Shown here one piece after another: positions 7,932 through 17,368 of a DNA stretch of 35,243 nt. The stretch spans positions 1 to 35,243 of the IMG/VR virus record IMGVR_UViG_3300025286_000064; one strand, 5' to 3'. A program made the translations under genes and the position numbers. The stretch's first letter is position 1. The number at the start of each line of letters is the position of its first letter. The DNA comes from a virus. The notes under the pieces are model-generated. The model saw only the letters and a list, made by a program, of their open reading frames with translations. It did no database searches and was not told the DNA's origin.

Positions 7932-10900
7932 TTACCTCCTTTGTGATTGAACTTCCGACTGTGTGCTCGCTTGCGCCTGTCTCAGGGTACGCATTACCCA
8001 CGTATTGAAGTTACGCTCACCAAATGGGATTCTTTCCCAAATTCTTTTTAGAAGTCTATACTCATTGTCGGTTAACTTACCACCCTGATTCCAGACCTTG
8101 TCCAAAGCTTTGAGTAAGCGAGCATCAAGCCAAAGTGTTGCCTGTTCCCAGCGTTCACTTGGGGGCATTTCGGGACCTACTGTTTGGCTACGAGGAGCCT
8201 TTCTTGGACGTATGGTCGTAGGGACCTCTCCTGAACCTCTAGTCGTAGGACCAGGCTTTTCTGGAAGAGTCATGGAGCCAAATAGCTTTTGATACGGACT
8301 TACATCTCCCACCTTTCTAATGTCTTCTGGACTTATATCGTTCTCCTGCATAATTCGCACAACATACCCAGGAGCACGAGGAGATTTCAATGTGGTGACT
8401 TGTCCTATTATAAAGAGTTTTGCATCTTGCTCTGGGTGTGTTCTTCGATAGAGTAACTTTGCGCTAGGAGTCTCTTTCTCAAAGTACTCGTTTAGCTCCG
8501 GCCAATCAGGGAGCTTGTGGGTAACTGCGCCTACTCCAAAGAAAGCAGGGGATACCACTGCGGCTCCAGTTAACCCTTCTTTATCAATAGCCGACATTAG
8601 GTCCTGGATAAACAAAGGAGCTAGTCGCTTAAATGCTTCTTGGGGGGTTGCTTCTACTGGCTGTCCCATGTAGTCCGTACCCTCTAGTAAATCCCAAACA
8701 AACCCCGCAGATGGCATCAGTTTTGACCGGAGAAATCTCCGAGCTAGCCTTGCCCGATTCTCTGCTTTAGTCCGGCCAGTAAGTTCAACCTTCCGTTGAC
8801 TCTTAGCCATTTGTGCGATGAACCTAGCATATGGTGCGAACCCTGCCCAGAGGTCTAAGCGAGTCTTACCTATTTTTATCTTACCAAAATCAGAGGAGAG
8901 GGGGTTCATGCCTATGTCAGCCCCTCCTAGCTTCGCAAGCCCCATTATTGTAACACCCGTTAGGGTAAAGGATACAAGTGCCTCTGCGGCTGCTACCTTA
9001 GATTTAGCTGTCCCTGTGAGGAGACTAGTAGCAAGTGCAATCCGAGATGCTTGCAGTCTAGGGGAGAATAACACACCACTTAGGAATACAGAAGCATTCT
9101 CTATCCACTCTTTACCGAGTCCTCCTCGCCCAGTAGCTTGGTTGATAAACCGTGCTAGCGCATCATAGTCTGATTGCCGCATGATTAGCTTTGTTGTATC
9201 TTCACCATTTGCAATAGCTAGGTCTAAGTTACGCTGCCATGAGTCTACTACGGAGTTAAAAACATCAGAACGTAGCTTGTTAAGGAAGGATATGTAGGCG
9301 CGCTCTGATCGACGGACTCCTGGAATAACCCTAGCCCAGGAGCTAATAAACGCCTCTTCACGACCTGATAACTTGGTACCTACTCCAGTTATTGGAGCGT
9401 GGTATAGACCTGACTGCTGACGGAGCGCATTATGCTTGCCGGTTCTAATAGTGTAGTCTAGATCAAGCGCGTATTTCTCAGATTGCCAAGCTTTTCTCAT
9501 AGGGTCCATCGCACCTTTCCACTCTTTAGGGTGTCTAGGTGCTAGGACTGCGCCCTGTCTTAGAGGTGCTGAAAGGTCCCAGGAGGATAGAACTGCTCTA
9601 GGGATATTCCAGACTTCTCCAGCAGCATCCCAAGCTTTTTTACTAAACTGCCGTCTAGACAGCACAACCTTTGTAAAGTCTTCCCCAAAGACCCTTTCTA
9701 GGTAAGCTAAATCTCCTCTAGTAGGAATTACACCTTGTGTTAGGAGGTTCTGCATAGCTTGCTGGGCATTCTCTATCTCAAAAGGTCTAAGATAGTCTGT
9801 CTTCCTAATCTGGTCAAACAAGATGGAAACATCTCGACCAGTTAGAGCCTCTCCAGGTCGTGGGAATATCCCAACTGCGGGCAAAGGTCCTTTTAGGACC
9901 CTCTTGCTTCGTAAGAAGGCTTGGTATGCATCTCCTGTTTGCTGTTCCCTAGCTAGGTCTCTAGCACGTTTTGATAGCTCTGTGGCTTGCTTTTCACGAA
10001 TTCCCTTGGATAGTACCCTACCTGTTCTTAGCGCGTTAGTTAGCTTCAATATAGGAGTCTCGGGAGCGGGACCCGGAGTTACTGGGGCAGGACTACCTGG
10101 AGTTACTGCTCCGATGAAACGCGCAAATCTGGAACGACCAGGAGTAGGCCCAGTAGGGGCTGCGGTTCCAGGAACAGGGGGCGTAACTGGTGGTTGTTCT
10201 GTGGGACCAAATGCTTGGCGGAAGCGGTCTTCTGGGAGAGCACCGCCGTAGAACCCTCTACGTTGTTGAGGCCTACGCCAGCCTTCATGCCCCCCTAGTG
10301 GTAAATCCCCTCCACCTATACCCAATCCTCTCCAGTGCGCGGCAATTCTCTGCCATCGTATCCTCTCCTGCGCGGCAATAGTCTCCGGAGAAGGGGGAGG
10401 ATAAGTGGGCGCGTAACCTTCCCATCCATAATCTTCAGGTAAGATTTCTTCCGGAGGTGCACGAGGTGTAGTTACCTCTCCTAACTCCCTCCCCCTTTCG
10501 GTAGGAACTACTTGCTCGATTTCACGATGACCTGGAGTAATCCTAAATCCCTGTATCCGCTTTGAACTGGGGTAGAGAGCACCGATAACATCAACAATAC
10601 CCCGCACCTCTCTCCTAGTTAGTGGAACTAGCGGAACGTCAGTCGTAAGGTCAAATAGTGCGGTACGCGCTTCACGCTCCAGTTTCATAGCATTAGAGAA
10701 TATACTAAGATGAAGACTCCCCGTCTCATCCGGGAGTATATAAACATCCCATTCAAGACCATCTGGTCGGGTTGCCCGCAAAACCCCGTCCCCTGCTATA
10801 AAGTCGGCACCCTCCATCCTTCCAGCATCACCGCGAAAGCTCACCTCCAAGCTACCTATATAAGTTGGCTCATCATTTCGTAGGAGCCTAGCGGATTCTT

Positions 10901-12854
10901 TCGCAAGCTCCCGCGCAGCAATTCCTCTTTTCGCAGGAGGACGCGCATTTGCCTCACTAATAGCTGACCGAAAAGCACCTAGAAGGTCTTCCCCTTCCCC
11001 CTTAGCAGGACGCTTCCGGTCAAGGACATCGGAGGGTCGAGGTAGTTGGACATCTAAGGAGCCCATTGTATACGCAGTATCTTCTGGGTCTCCAGGTATC
11101 CTCCAAGACCGATCATCGCTGTACCTACGCCTAGCAGCAGGGTCAAATTCCCCCTTTCTCAGACGCTGGTATACGGACTCTGCAAGGTCTTCGTTGCCAC
11201 TGATTCTGCGTACTAGGTTACGCATAGGCGTAGCAAGACTTTTGATGATATCGAGGACATGCTGTATTGGGGTGCGTATAGCTGCATCACGGGCTATGAG
11301 GACATCACGGTATCCTTTATCAGCCATGACCTCCGCGAACCATTCACCAAATCCTCTGGGGGTATTGTAATCCCGCCAACGGTATATCCGATCAACCTCA
11401 GCATCGGTTAAGTCTCGACTGTATTGTGCTGTAATCGTATCGTCGAATAGTTTTTTCCCACTAGAAGCCCACTCTTCGCGGTATTTGGCTACTAACTGGA
11501 CTATCTCCGCTTCAGGAACAAACTGCTCTAGATGGTGTGCAACCTCATGGATAATTGCATTATCAGCCGTATGCTTAGATAGGTATGCGCTTTTTAATAG
11601 AACTATAAACGGGTTACTCCGAGGAGCCATAACCCCCTCTGCGATGTAGGAAGCCTCAGCTCGCTCTGCCACTTCCCTTGGGGTAGGAGACTCTACTCTA
11701 AGATAAACATCGTCAACTAGCTCATCAGGCAAGGATTCTATAAATTCGCGTCCTACTTGACCGTAACGTGGGTTTATGCCAATGGTCCCCTCAGTCGCAC
11801 CTCCTATATCTAGCCCCGCTCTCCCTTCCTGAAGTGATCGATTATGTACTCTCCATAACTCCATCTCCCGATCAAGCTCTTGTAGGAGTCCAGCTTTTCC
11901 TGTTGGTAAGGGACCTACAATTCCATACCGGTCAACTGCTGTTAAAGGCCGTCCTGTTTGAGTATCGTATACGTTACCGAGACCGGGGATGTATACTGTA
12001 GGACGACCTCGACCTGAGGTCAAAGCGGGTGAAGGAGTAGGGAGTTGGGTGGCGCGTTGAACACCTCTTCCAAGTGCTCTAGCTGCGGGTCTTATAGCAG
12101 CTCTCCCGGCAGCTCTTACTGCTGTACCGACCCCTGGCACGATTAGGTTAGCTGGGTCTCCAAGCGCGCCAAGAACTAGCTGTTCTGCCCCAGGTCTCTG
12201 CTGGAAGGCTTCTCTGAGGAATCCCGCAAGCTCGGGACCACTCATATCACCGCGCCCTGTTAGGAATCTCCCTACAGCCGCCTCGGACTCTGGGTTAATC
12301 TGACCAAAGGATAGGGGGTTAAGCCCAAGTGGAAACTCACGCTTCGCAGCTTCAGGAAATGCTCTAGCTGCCAGTTTACGTACTGGCCCTATAACTGGAA
12401 CTCCACCCAGTATCCTAGGACCCACAACCTCTGCAATAGGGTCCCAAGCTAGAGTTGCCTTTTCAAACCCCTTCCCAATCGAATAGCGCGAGCTTCCCAC
12501 CCCCGAGATATCCTTTAGAAACCCTACTATGTCTGAAGGTGAAAAACCGCCATCAGCTTGTAGTTTCTCTGGCGAGGGAGGCGGTTGTTGAGCGCGCATA
12601 CTGGCCGCAGCATTTTGCATTTCTTCAAGGGTAGCAGGACGGTCTATGGGAAGTCCTAGCTCCTTGCGACGTTTGCGGTCCTTTGCACTAAACTGTGGAG
12701 GTTTAGGCGTTTCTGGAACTGGTGTAGGTGCAGCAGTAGGAATAGGCGTAGACGCTGGCTCCTTCTTCCGCTTAAAAAGCTCAAGGGTACTTAGCTCATC
12801 CTTATCCTCGGAAAAAGAATCTGCGACCCTATCGTATGGAGTGGGAAAAGCCAT
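7932..12854 (-). CDS. Giant internal virion / ejection-type protein with zincin motif, 1640 aa
   Basis: This is a single uninterrupted frame of 4.9 kb. Residues 1-110 are Pro/Lys-rich and disordered. A zincin-like segment has HEVAHH at 436-441, with WFAE at about 505-508 supplying a likely third metal ligand, as in HExxH gluzincins. Another globular segment covers about 680-800, followed by Pro-rich linkers to about 960. A large helical region follows, with hydrophobic stretches near 1265-1310 (ALVSFTLTGVTIMGLAKLGG). Position between portal and scaffold fits an internal protein ejected with DNA in podovirus-type phages. Peptidase activity is predicted from the motif only. The gene overlaps the preceding stop by one base (TAATG). 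Confidence 0.8.
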   Translation of the reverse strand: MAFPTPYDRVADSFSEDKDELSTLELFKRKKEPASTPIPTAAPTPVPETPKPPQFSAKDRKRRKELGLPIDRPATLEEMQNAAASMRAQQPPPSPEKLQADGGFSPSDIVGFLKDISGVGSSRYSIGKGFEKATLAWDPIAEVVGPRILGGVPVIGPVRKLAARAFPEAAKREFPLGLNPLSFGQINPESEAAVGRFLTGRGDMSGPELAGFLREAFQQRPGAEQLVLGALGDPANLIVPGVGTAVRAAGRAAIRPAARALGRGVQRATQLPTPSPALTSGRGRPTVYIPGLGNVYDTQTGRPLTAVDRYGIVGPLPTGKAGLLQELDREMELWRVHNRSLQEGRAGLDIGGATEGTIGINPRYGQVGREFIESLPDELVDDVYLRVESPTPREVAERAEASYIAEGVMAPRSNPFIVLLKSAYLSKHTADNAIIHEVAHHLEQFVPEAEIVQLVAKYREEWASSGKKLFDDTITAQYSRDLTDAEVDRIYRWRDYNTPRGFGEWFAEVMADKGYRDVLIARDAAIRTPIQHVLDIIKSLATPMRNLVRRISGNEDLAESVYQRLRKGEFDPAARRRYSDDRSWRIPGDPEDTAYTMGSLDVQLPRPSDVLDRKRPAKGEGEDLLGAFRSAISEANARPPAKRGIAARELAKESARLLRNDEPTYIGSLEVSFRGDAGRMEGADFIAGDGVLRATRPDGLEWDVYILPDETGSLHLSIFSNAMKLEREARTALFDLTTDVPLVPLTRREVRGIVDVIGALYPSSKRIQGFRITPGHREIEQVVPTERGRELGEVTTPRAPPEEILPEDYGWEGYAPTYPPPSPETIAAQERIRWQRIAAHWRGLGIGGGDLPLGGHEGWRRPQQRRGFYGGALPEDRFRQAFGPTEQPPVTPPVPGTAAPTGPTPGRSRFARFIGAVTPGSPAPVTPGPAPETPILKLTNALRTGRVLSKGIREKQATELSKRARDLAREQQTGDAYQAFLRSKRVLKGPLPAVGIFPRPGEALTGRDVSILFDQIRKTDYLRPFEIENAQQAMQNLLTQGVIPTRGDLAYLERVFGEDFTKVVLSRRQFSKKAWDAAGEVWNIPRAVLSSWDLSAPLRQGAVLAPRHPKEWKGAMDPMRKAWQSEKYALDLDYTIRTGKHNALRQQSGLYHAPITGVGTKLSGREEAFISSWARVIPGVRRSERAYISFLNKLRSDVFNSVVDSWQRNLDLAIANGEDTTKLIMRQSDYDALARFINQATGRGGLGKEWIENASVFLSGVLFSPRLQASRIALATSLLTGTAKSKVAAAEALVSFTLTGVTIMGLAKLGGADIGMNPLSSDFGKIKIGKTRLDLWAGFAPYARFIAQMAKSQRKVELTGRTKAENRARLARRFLRSKLMPSAGFVWDLLEGTDYMGQPVEATPQEAFKRLAPLFIQDLMSAIDKEGLTGAAVVSPAFFGVGAVTHKLPDWPELNEYFEKETPSAKLLYRRTHPEQDAKLFIIGQVTTLKSPRAPGYVVRIMQENDISPEDIRKVGDVSPYQKLFGSMTLPEKPGPTTRGSGEVPTTIRPRKAPRSQTVGPEMPPSERWEQATLWLDARLLKALDKVWNQGGKLTDNEYRLLKRIWERIPFGERNFNTWVMRTLRQAQASTQSEVQSQRR

Positions 12855-13177
12855 TATCTACGCATATTCCATTGCATTCGTGGAGCGTACATGCTGGGGC
12901 GTTGTCCCCGAGCACTAGGAGATAGCCCCTCCCAGTAGGATGTCCACGGGTATTCGCCCAGGAAATCCTGGAAGTACTGATTTGTTGGGACCTCACCTCC
13001 CATTGCAGTCTTGCCGACAGAAGCCAAGTAGTCACCCTGGGCAGTACCAAACCTAGTCCGCCAGTAGTCTGTAAAAGACCTAGAGGCGGTCCGAGGCCGC
13101 ATCGCCTGATAGGTTATTTCTGGGTTATCCTGGAGAAAAGCATCCAGGAATGTACGTGCTCTTCCGTTAGTAGCCAT
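12854..13177 (-). CDS. Paralogous virion protein C, 107 aa
   Basis: A basic, aromatic-rich small protein. Residues 15-80 share the outline of a module in the two preceding genes: a PxxxYQA-type start, then a Tyr/Trp-centred helix (FTDYWRTRFG), a small-residue helix ending in SVG, and a YFQDFL helix. The match to the 473-residue protein is weak but follows the same order. I therefore treat it as a short, diverged member of the family. No known domain is recognised. Its stop overlaps the start of the giant protein by one base, which suggests coupled translation and a shared assembly role. Confidence 0.6.
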   Translation of the reverse strand: MATNGRARTFLDAFLQDNPEITYQAMRPRTASRSFTDYWRTRFGTAQGDYLASVGKTAMGGEVPTNQYFQDFLGEYPWTSYWEGLSPSARGQRPSMYAPRMQWNMRR

Positions 13178-13213
13178 TTCTTATCTTTCAGCTTTTATTA
13201 TACTGGTATTCGG

Positions 13214-13864
13214 CTAATCAGGTTGAGTACCCCCCGTGCCAAGCGGAATCCATACGCGTCCCCCTACTGGATTTATTTGAGTACCCCCGCCCATTCCATA
13301 CCTCTCAAAGAGGTAATTAAGGAAGCTAGGAGCATCTGGCCCTGTGGCAAGTCCTCTTTCAGGGTCTACTGCCCATGCCCCTCTCTGTGCTTGGGCTTGG
13401 GTGGTCATTTGGTTAGCTAACCAAGATGGCATCCCTGCCCGACCAAAACGACTCCGCAATAGTTCTTGTTCAGGATTAAACCCTGCACCTGTGGGCATTC
13501 TTTCCATAAATTCGCGCTGTTGTTGGCCGCCCAACTGCCTGTAATTATAAAACGGTGTGGCACCCCAACCCCACCCTGCAGGGGTCGTCCGATTTGCTGT
13601 CAACCAATCGCGGAATGTCTGTCCCCCCGTCCAGCTACTAGGTACCAACACACCTTCATCGTCAACATATTCAGGGGTCCATCCAGAACCCGGACCTTGA
13701 CCTACCTGTCCCAAAGAGTAGGCAGATGCGGCCCGACCATACTGGTTAGCGAGCCAACTCTGGTAGATGCTTCTACCCGTAGCTGGAATACCCATTTGCT
13801 GGTTATATGATGCTCGCCAAAGTGCTGGGGTATCTAAAATCGCCTGCTGTGCATCCGTTACCAT
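13214..13864 (-). CDS. Paralogous virion protein B, 216 aa
   Basis: The product is rich in Gly, Gln, Trp and Tyr and has no recognised domain. GIPATGRSIYQSWLANQ at residues 25-41 closely matches GIPATGRTMYEKWLADQ in the adjacent 473-residue protein. GMPSWLANQ at 144-152 and APSFLNYL near 178 also have counterparts there, in the same order. The two genes therefore share a common module and probably arose by duplication. Only three bases separate its ATG from the upstream stop. An internal head or portal-vicinity role is inferred from its position between portal and the giant virion protein. Confidence 0.7.
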   Translation of the reverse strand: MVTDAQQAILDTPALWRASYNQQMGIPATGRSIYQSWLANQYGRAASAYSLGQVGQGPGSGWTPEYVDDEGVLVPSSWTGGQTFRDWLTANRTTPAGWGWGATPFYNYRQLGGQQQREFMERMPTGAGFNPEQELLRSRFGRAGMPSWLANQMTTQAQAQRGAWAVDPERGLATGPDAPSFLNYLFERYGMGGGTQINPVGGRVWIPLGTGGTQPD

Positions 13865-13867
13865 AAC

Positions 13868-15289
13868 CTATACTCCTCCTTGTGCAAACATTGCCCGAAG
13901 TCGTTCCTCGAAAGGAACCTGATTTCCCGCACCTTGTAGTGCCAATAATAGTTGCGACTCTGGGTTAATCATTTCTTCTTCAGTTGGAAAGAACCCTACG
14001 GGATCACCTTCCCAACCAGCCCCAAGTGGCCCAGGTAGATCGCCCTGATCAAATAGTGGATTTTGTGAACCAAATGGGGAAGCAGCCATAGCTGAGACAC
14101 CCCCAGGACCACCACCTCCACCAAACGCTAACGGGTCCATATCTATAAGAGAACTAAAGAACGACGGGGCTCCTGATTCTAAACCTTCGCCTATGCGATA
14201 TAGGTCTTGTCCTGCATACCTTTGTTGGGTTAGGTTAGTAGCCAACCAGGGTGGAATACCCTGTTCTATTAGAGTACTTCTGTAGAGGTACTGTTCTATG
14301 TTACCTAGTCCTGGGACTGTCCTAAACCGCTCAAACGCAGAACCTTGCCCTGTTCTGTCTAACGCTTCAAAAGCCCTAACCAAATCTGGGTCTAGACCCC
14401 CAACGGGTTCCCCCCGAATAGATTCTAGGTACTGCTTATATGTTAGGTCCTCTGAGAGCCCCCCTATCTGCGGGTCTACTCCCAGAATATAGTTAATAGC
14501 TGGGGTTCTCCACTGGTCTGCCAACCACTTTTCATACATGGTACGACCGGTGGCTGGGATGCCCCGTTCCTGTTGCCAGAGAGCTTGGTACAAGCTAGGG
14601 TCTTCAAGTAGTTGTGCTAGCTCTGCATCTATATTTGCGTCACCCGCATCCGCACCCGCATCAACAATAACGGTAGTGGGTTTGGCTCTCTTTTCTACCC
14701 CATAGTCCTCTATTATACCTAACCACCTAAGGCTATCCCCATCACCTTTGCCACTAGGATCAAGTGCTGTATACCAATCTTGGAGGGCTTTTTTCGCCGC
14801 ACCTAGGGCTGTCTTCTCACTTGTTACACTTAATTTGTCCCCAGCTTCAAAGTAGCTAGAACCCTGGTACTCTGGACTCAGCAGTAGACTAGTTATCTGA
14901 TCGAGGATGTACGCATTGAACTCGTCTTCAGTAAGTGCACCACGCCCGGTCTTTACCTCTTGGTAAATTGCGTTAAATTCGGCTCTTACCGTAGTACTGT
15001 TGGCAGCCGTAATTCTGCGGGCTTCGGCTTCAGTAGCTGCACTCGCTTTCGCAACGTGAGGATAGGTACTATCATCAGATGTGTCTTTGGTACTTAGCGG
15101 TACCCCAATGTTACTTACTGGGATAAACCCTTCCGGATCGCGGTAACGTCCGCTCTCGGCAAGGTAATCCAGGTAATTGGACGGTCTTTGCATGCCATAG
15201 CCTGTGATGACCCTCTGTTCGTGCTCGGGTCTTCTCAAAGTCTCTAAGAACCAATCCCATGCAGGTCCAATATTATGGTGAAATGGCAT
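13868..15289 (-). CDS. Paralogous virion protein A, 473 aa
   Basis: The N-terminal 200 residues are helical and charged, with no recognised family. The module shared with the next gene begins near 229: GIPATGRTMYEKWLADQ at 243-259, then GIPPWLATN at 344-352 and APSFFSSL at about 374-381. A Gly-rich stretch (FGGGGGPGG) and an acidic tail follow. The start codon directly abuts the portal stop codon (TAG ATG), so the genes are co-expressed. In podovirus-type genomes this slot carries internal or ejection proteins. That role is inferred, and the sequence motif itself is not one I can name. Confidence 0.7.
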   Translation of the reverse strand: MPFHHNIGPAWDWFLETLRRPEHEQRVITGYGMQRPSNYLDYLAESGRYRDPEGFIPVSNIGVPLSTKDTSDDSTYPHVAKASAATEAEARRITAANSTTVRAEFNAIYQEVKTGRGALTEDEFNAYILDQITSLLLSPEYQGSSYFEAGDKLSVTSEKTALGAAKKALQDWYTALDPSGKGDGDSLRWLGIIEDYGVEKRAKPTTVIVDAGADAGDANIDAELAQLLEDPSLYQALWQQERGIPATGRTMYEKWLADQWRTPAINYILGVDPQIGGLSEDLTYKQYLESIRGEPVGGLDPDLVRAFEALDRTGQGSAFERFRTVPGLGNIEQYLYRSTLIEQGIPPWLATNLTQQRYAGQDLYRIGEGLESGAPSFFSSLIDMDPLAFGGGGGPGGVSAMAASPFGSQNPLFDQGDLPGPLGAGWEGDPVGFFPTEEEMINPESQLLLALQGAGNQVPFEERLRAMFAQGGV

Positions 15290-17356
15290 CTACAAACCCT
15301 CCGGCATAGCGGGCGGTCCAGGCGGCATCGGTGGCGCGGGGGGTACAGGACCAGGACCCTCAACGGGTGCGGGTGGCATAGGGGGACCAGGCCCAGCTTG
15401 TGGTGCTTGCGGTGGCGGTAGTCCCAAGATAGACATCAGTGCCTCTACTAGAGGTCCAGCACCTGCTTCTGTTAGAGTCGCGATCACAGCCATGATTAGG
15501 TCTTCGGTTAACTGCCCTGTTGTAACAGCGACTATAAACTGCTCGGCTAGCTGTTCCTGACCAGTACTGGCTAGGACCTCTGCAACCGCAGCAAATACCT
15601 CAGCCAACTCCGGTGGCATACTCTCTAGACCTGGAGGACCTTGCGGACCCTGTGGACCGGGTGGAGGACCTGGAGGCATAGGAGGTTCAGGGGGTGCGAT
15701 AGGTCCCGCAGGTTGAGGCATCCCTGGAGGAACCCCAGGTGGACCCATGCCTTGCGGTCCTTGCGGTCCCCCACCCATCTGGTCACTCAAGAAAGTCATC
15801 ACAAGCTCGGCTAACTCATCCTCTCCTTTGCTCTTTAACGCGGCAGCTATCTTAGCCGCCATGATGGGGGGCATACCCTTACCCATCTCTGCAAGGGCTT
15901 TATCCTCCTCGGCCTTCGGATCGCGTAACCGCATGTAGACTTCCCGCGCAGTCTCTTTGGATACCAATGGAATATCATCAGGACCTCTACGCTGTGTAGC
16001 CGCAAGAGCCATACCAATCTCAGACTCTCGGTCCCGCGGCATTCTAGGCTCTACAGTAACGCTTACGAACCAATTAGGGTTAATCTCCCTGGGCTTGGCC
16101 TCTACTTCAAAGAAGACTTCATCCTTGAACCCACGTAAAGTAGCTGGCTTGTCGATCTTCTTATTATATTGCACGAGAAGCTCTTCGCAGCCCCACGAGT
16201 ATACACGCGCCAGTGCACCCGAACGTGGGCTGTACACTGACCGTGTTGCGTCCTCAAGCATACTGAGCGCACGCCCTGACATGGCCTCTGTAGTGCCACC
16301 GTATGCCAGGGGATATGGCAACGTGCTTTGCTGGATATCGGCGTTGATGAGACCTAAAATAGCGGCTGTTTCTGGGGGTGCTGTCGGCAGTTGCAGTGGC
16401 TCAATGCTCTCACCCTCTGCGATTGGAATAACCTGCCAAGACTCGTACGGATCACCTTCGATCTTTTTAATACCATCTTTTGTCTGGTGGACTAGAGAGC
16501 CTACCACTGCTCGTTTCTGGATATCCATTAGCTGGGAAACGTACTTGTTATGTGGCTCGTAGAGACCACGGGCTGCTGCCCAGACGGAATCTCCACGGAA
16601 CTCTAGCAGTGAATCGGTTGGGCTGGAACTGCCATTGCGAGTACCCGGACTTGGCTGGAGTGTAGGCATGGAACCCACAGCCCCGATCAGAACAGGAACA
16701 TGCCCGATATCGTGCTCTTCGGGTTCTTTAGCCCACGCATCCCCGATAATTATAGCGTTATTGCACTGGTCAAAGAAGTCAATCTTCTCGACCTCGGTGC
16801 CTTCTATGTCTAGGTCATACTCATCCTTGGCCTGGTTCCTGGAAATAATGGTCTTGTACGCGGCCCAGAGTAGACCACTGGACCCCATCTCCCAGGTAAC
16901 GTGCAATGGGTCCCAGGGTTGCCCGTCGAACCTAACAGTCTTTTCGCCTTTGGGTACATACACCAATAAGCGTAGAGCATACCACCCACGTAGGTCGATG
17001 AAGAACCCCATAGTTTCGCGGAGAGGCGGCTCCCCTCTAGCGATCAAACACCTGTCTATCTCGCTGAGTGCGCCATAAAGGAATAGCTCCCCCTGCGAAG
17101 CATCACGGGTATCTTTATCCTTGGCATCTTCTGGAAGTTTAATCTGGATAGTCAGGGCTGATCGGTTAAGCCCATCTGTGACCTTGTCAAAAAAGTTACG
17201 AGGAGAACTGGAAGTATAGCTCTCGTAACCCTTAGTAGAATCGTACTCTACAAGTGTTAAAAGATCGAGGTCTTCATTCATGCGAGTACGAAGAGCATCG
17301 AGGTCTCCCTCTTTCTCCTTGACCGCATTCTTGATCTCCTGGATTGTGGTTAACAC
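15290..17356 (-). CDS. Portal protein
   Basis: The product is 688 residues from a GTG start with AGAGGG upstream. The first 525 residues look like a phage portal: an early helical part, a clip and wing region, and the phrase LVHQTKDGIKKIEGDP. Then come IIGLINADIQQSTLPYPLAYG-type and TEAMSGRALSMLEDAT stem-helix segments, typical of portals that thread DNA. The tail is unusual: Pro/Gly-rich collagen-like text at about 528-577, a hydrophobic helical domain at 578-646 and a second Pro/Gly stretch to 688. It follows the large terminase by a 12-base gap, in canonical packaging order. Confidence 0.85.
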   Translation of the reverse strand: MLTTIQEIKNAVKEKEGDLDALRTRMNEDLDLLTLVEYDSTKGYESYTSSSPRNFFDKVTDGLNRSALTIQIKLPEDAKDKDTRDASQGELFLYGALSEIDRCLIARGEPPLRETMGFFIDLRGWYALRLLVYVPKGEKTVRFDGQPWDPLHVTWEMGSSGLLWAAYKTIISRNQAKDEYDLDIEGTEVEKIDFFDQCNNAIIIGDAWAKEPEEHDIGHVPVLIGAVGSMPTLQPSPGTRNGSSSPTDSLLEFRGDSVWAAARGLYEPHNKYVSQLMDIQKRAVVGSLVHQTKDGIKKIEGDPYESWQVIPIAEGESIEPLQLPTAPPETAAILGLINADIQQSTLPYPLAYGGTTEAMSGRALSMLEDATRSVYSPRSGALARVYSWGCEELLVQYNKKIDKPATLRGFKDEVFFEVEAKPREINPNWFVSVTVEPRMPRDRESEIGMALAATQRRGPDDIPLVSKETAREVYMRLRDPKAEEDKALAEMGKGMPPIMAAKIAAALKSKGEDELAELVMTFLSDQMGGGPQGPQGMGPPGVPPGMPQPAGPIAPPEPPMPPGPPPGPQGPQGPPGLESMPPELAEVFAAVAEVLASTGQEQLAEQFIVAVTTGQLTEDLIMAVIATLTEAGAGPLVEALMSILGLPPPQAPQAGPGPPMPPAPVEGPGPVPPAPPMPPGPPAMPEGL

Positions 17357-17368
17357 CCTAGAACCCTC

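Noticed and set aside
15290-15780. Pro/Gly-rich repeats read as a separate collagen-like fibre gene
   Set aside because: They are in frame with the portal and there is no start or stop that would separate them.
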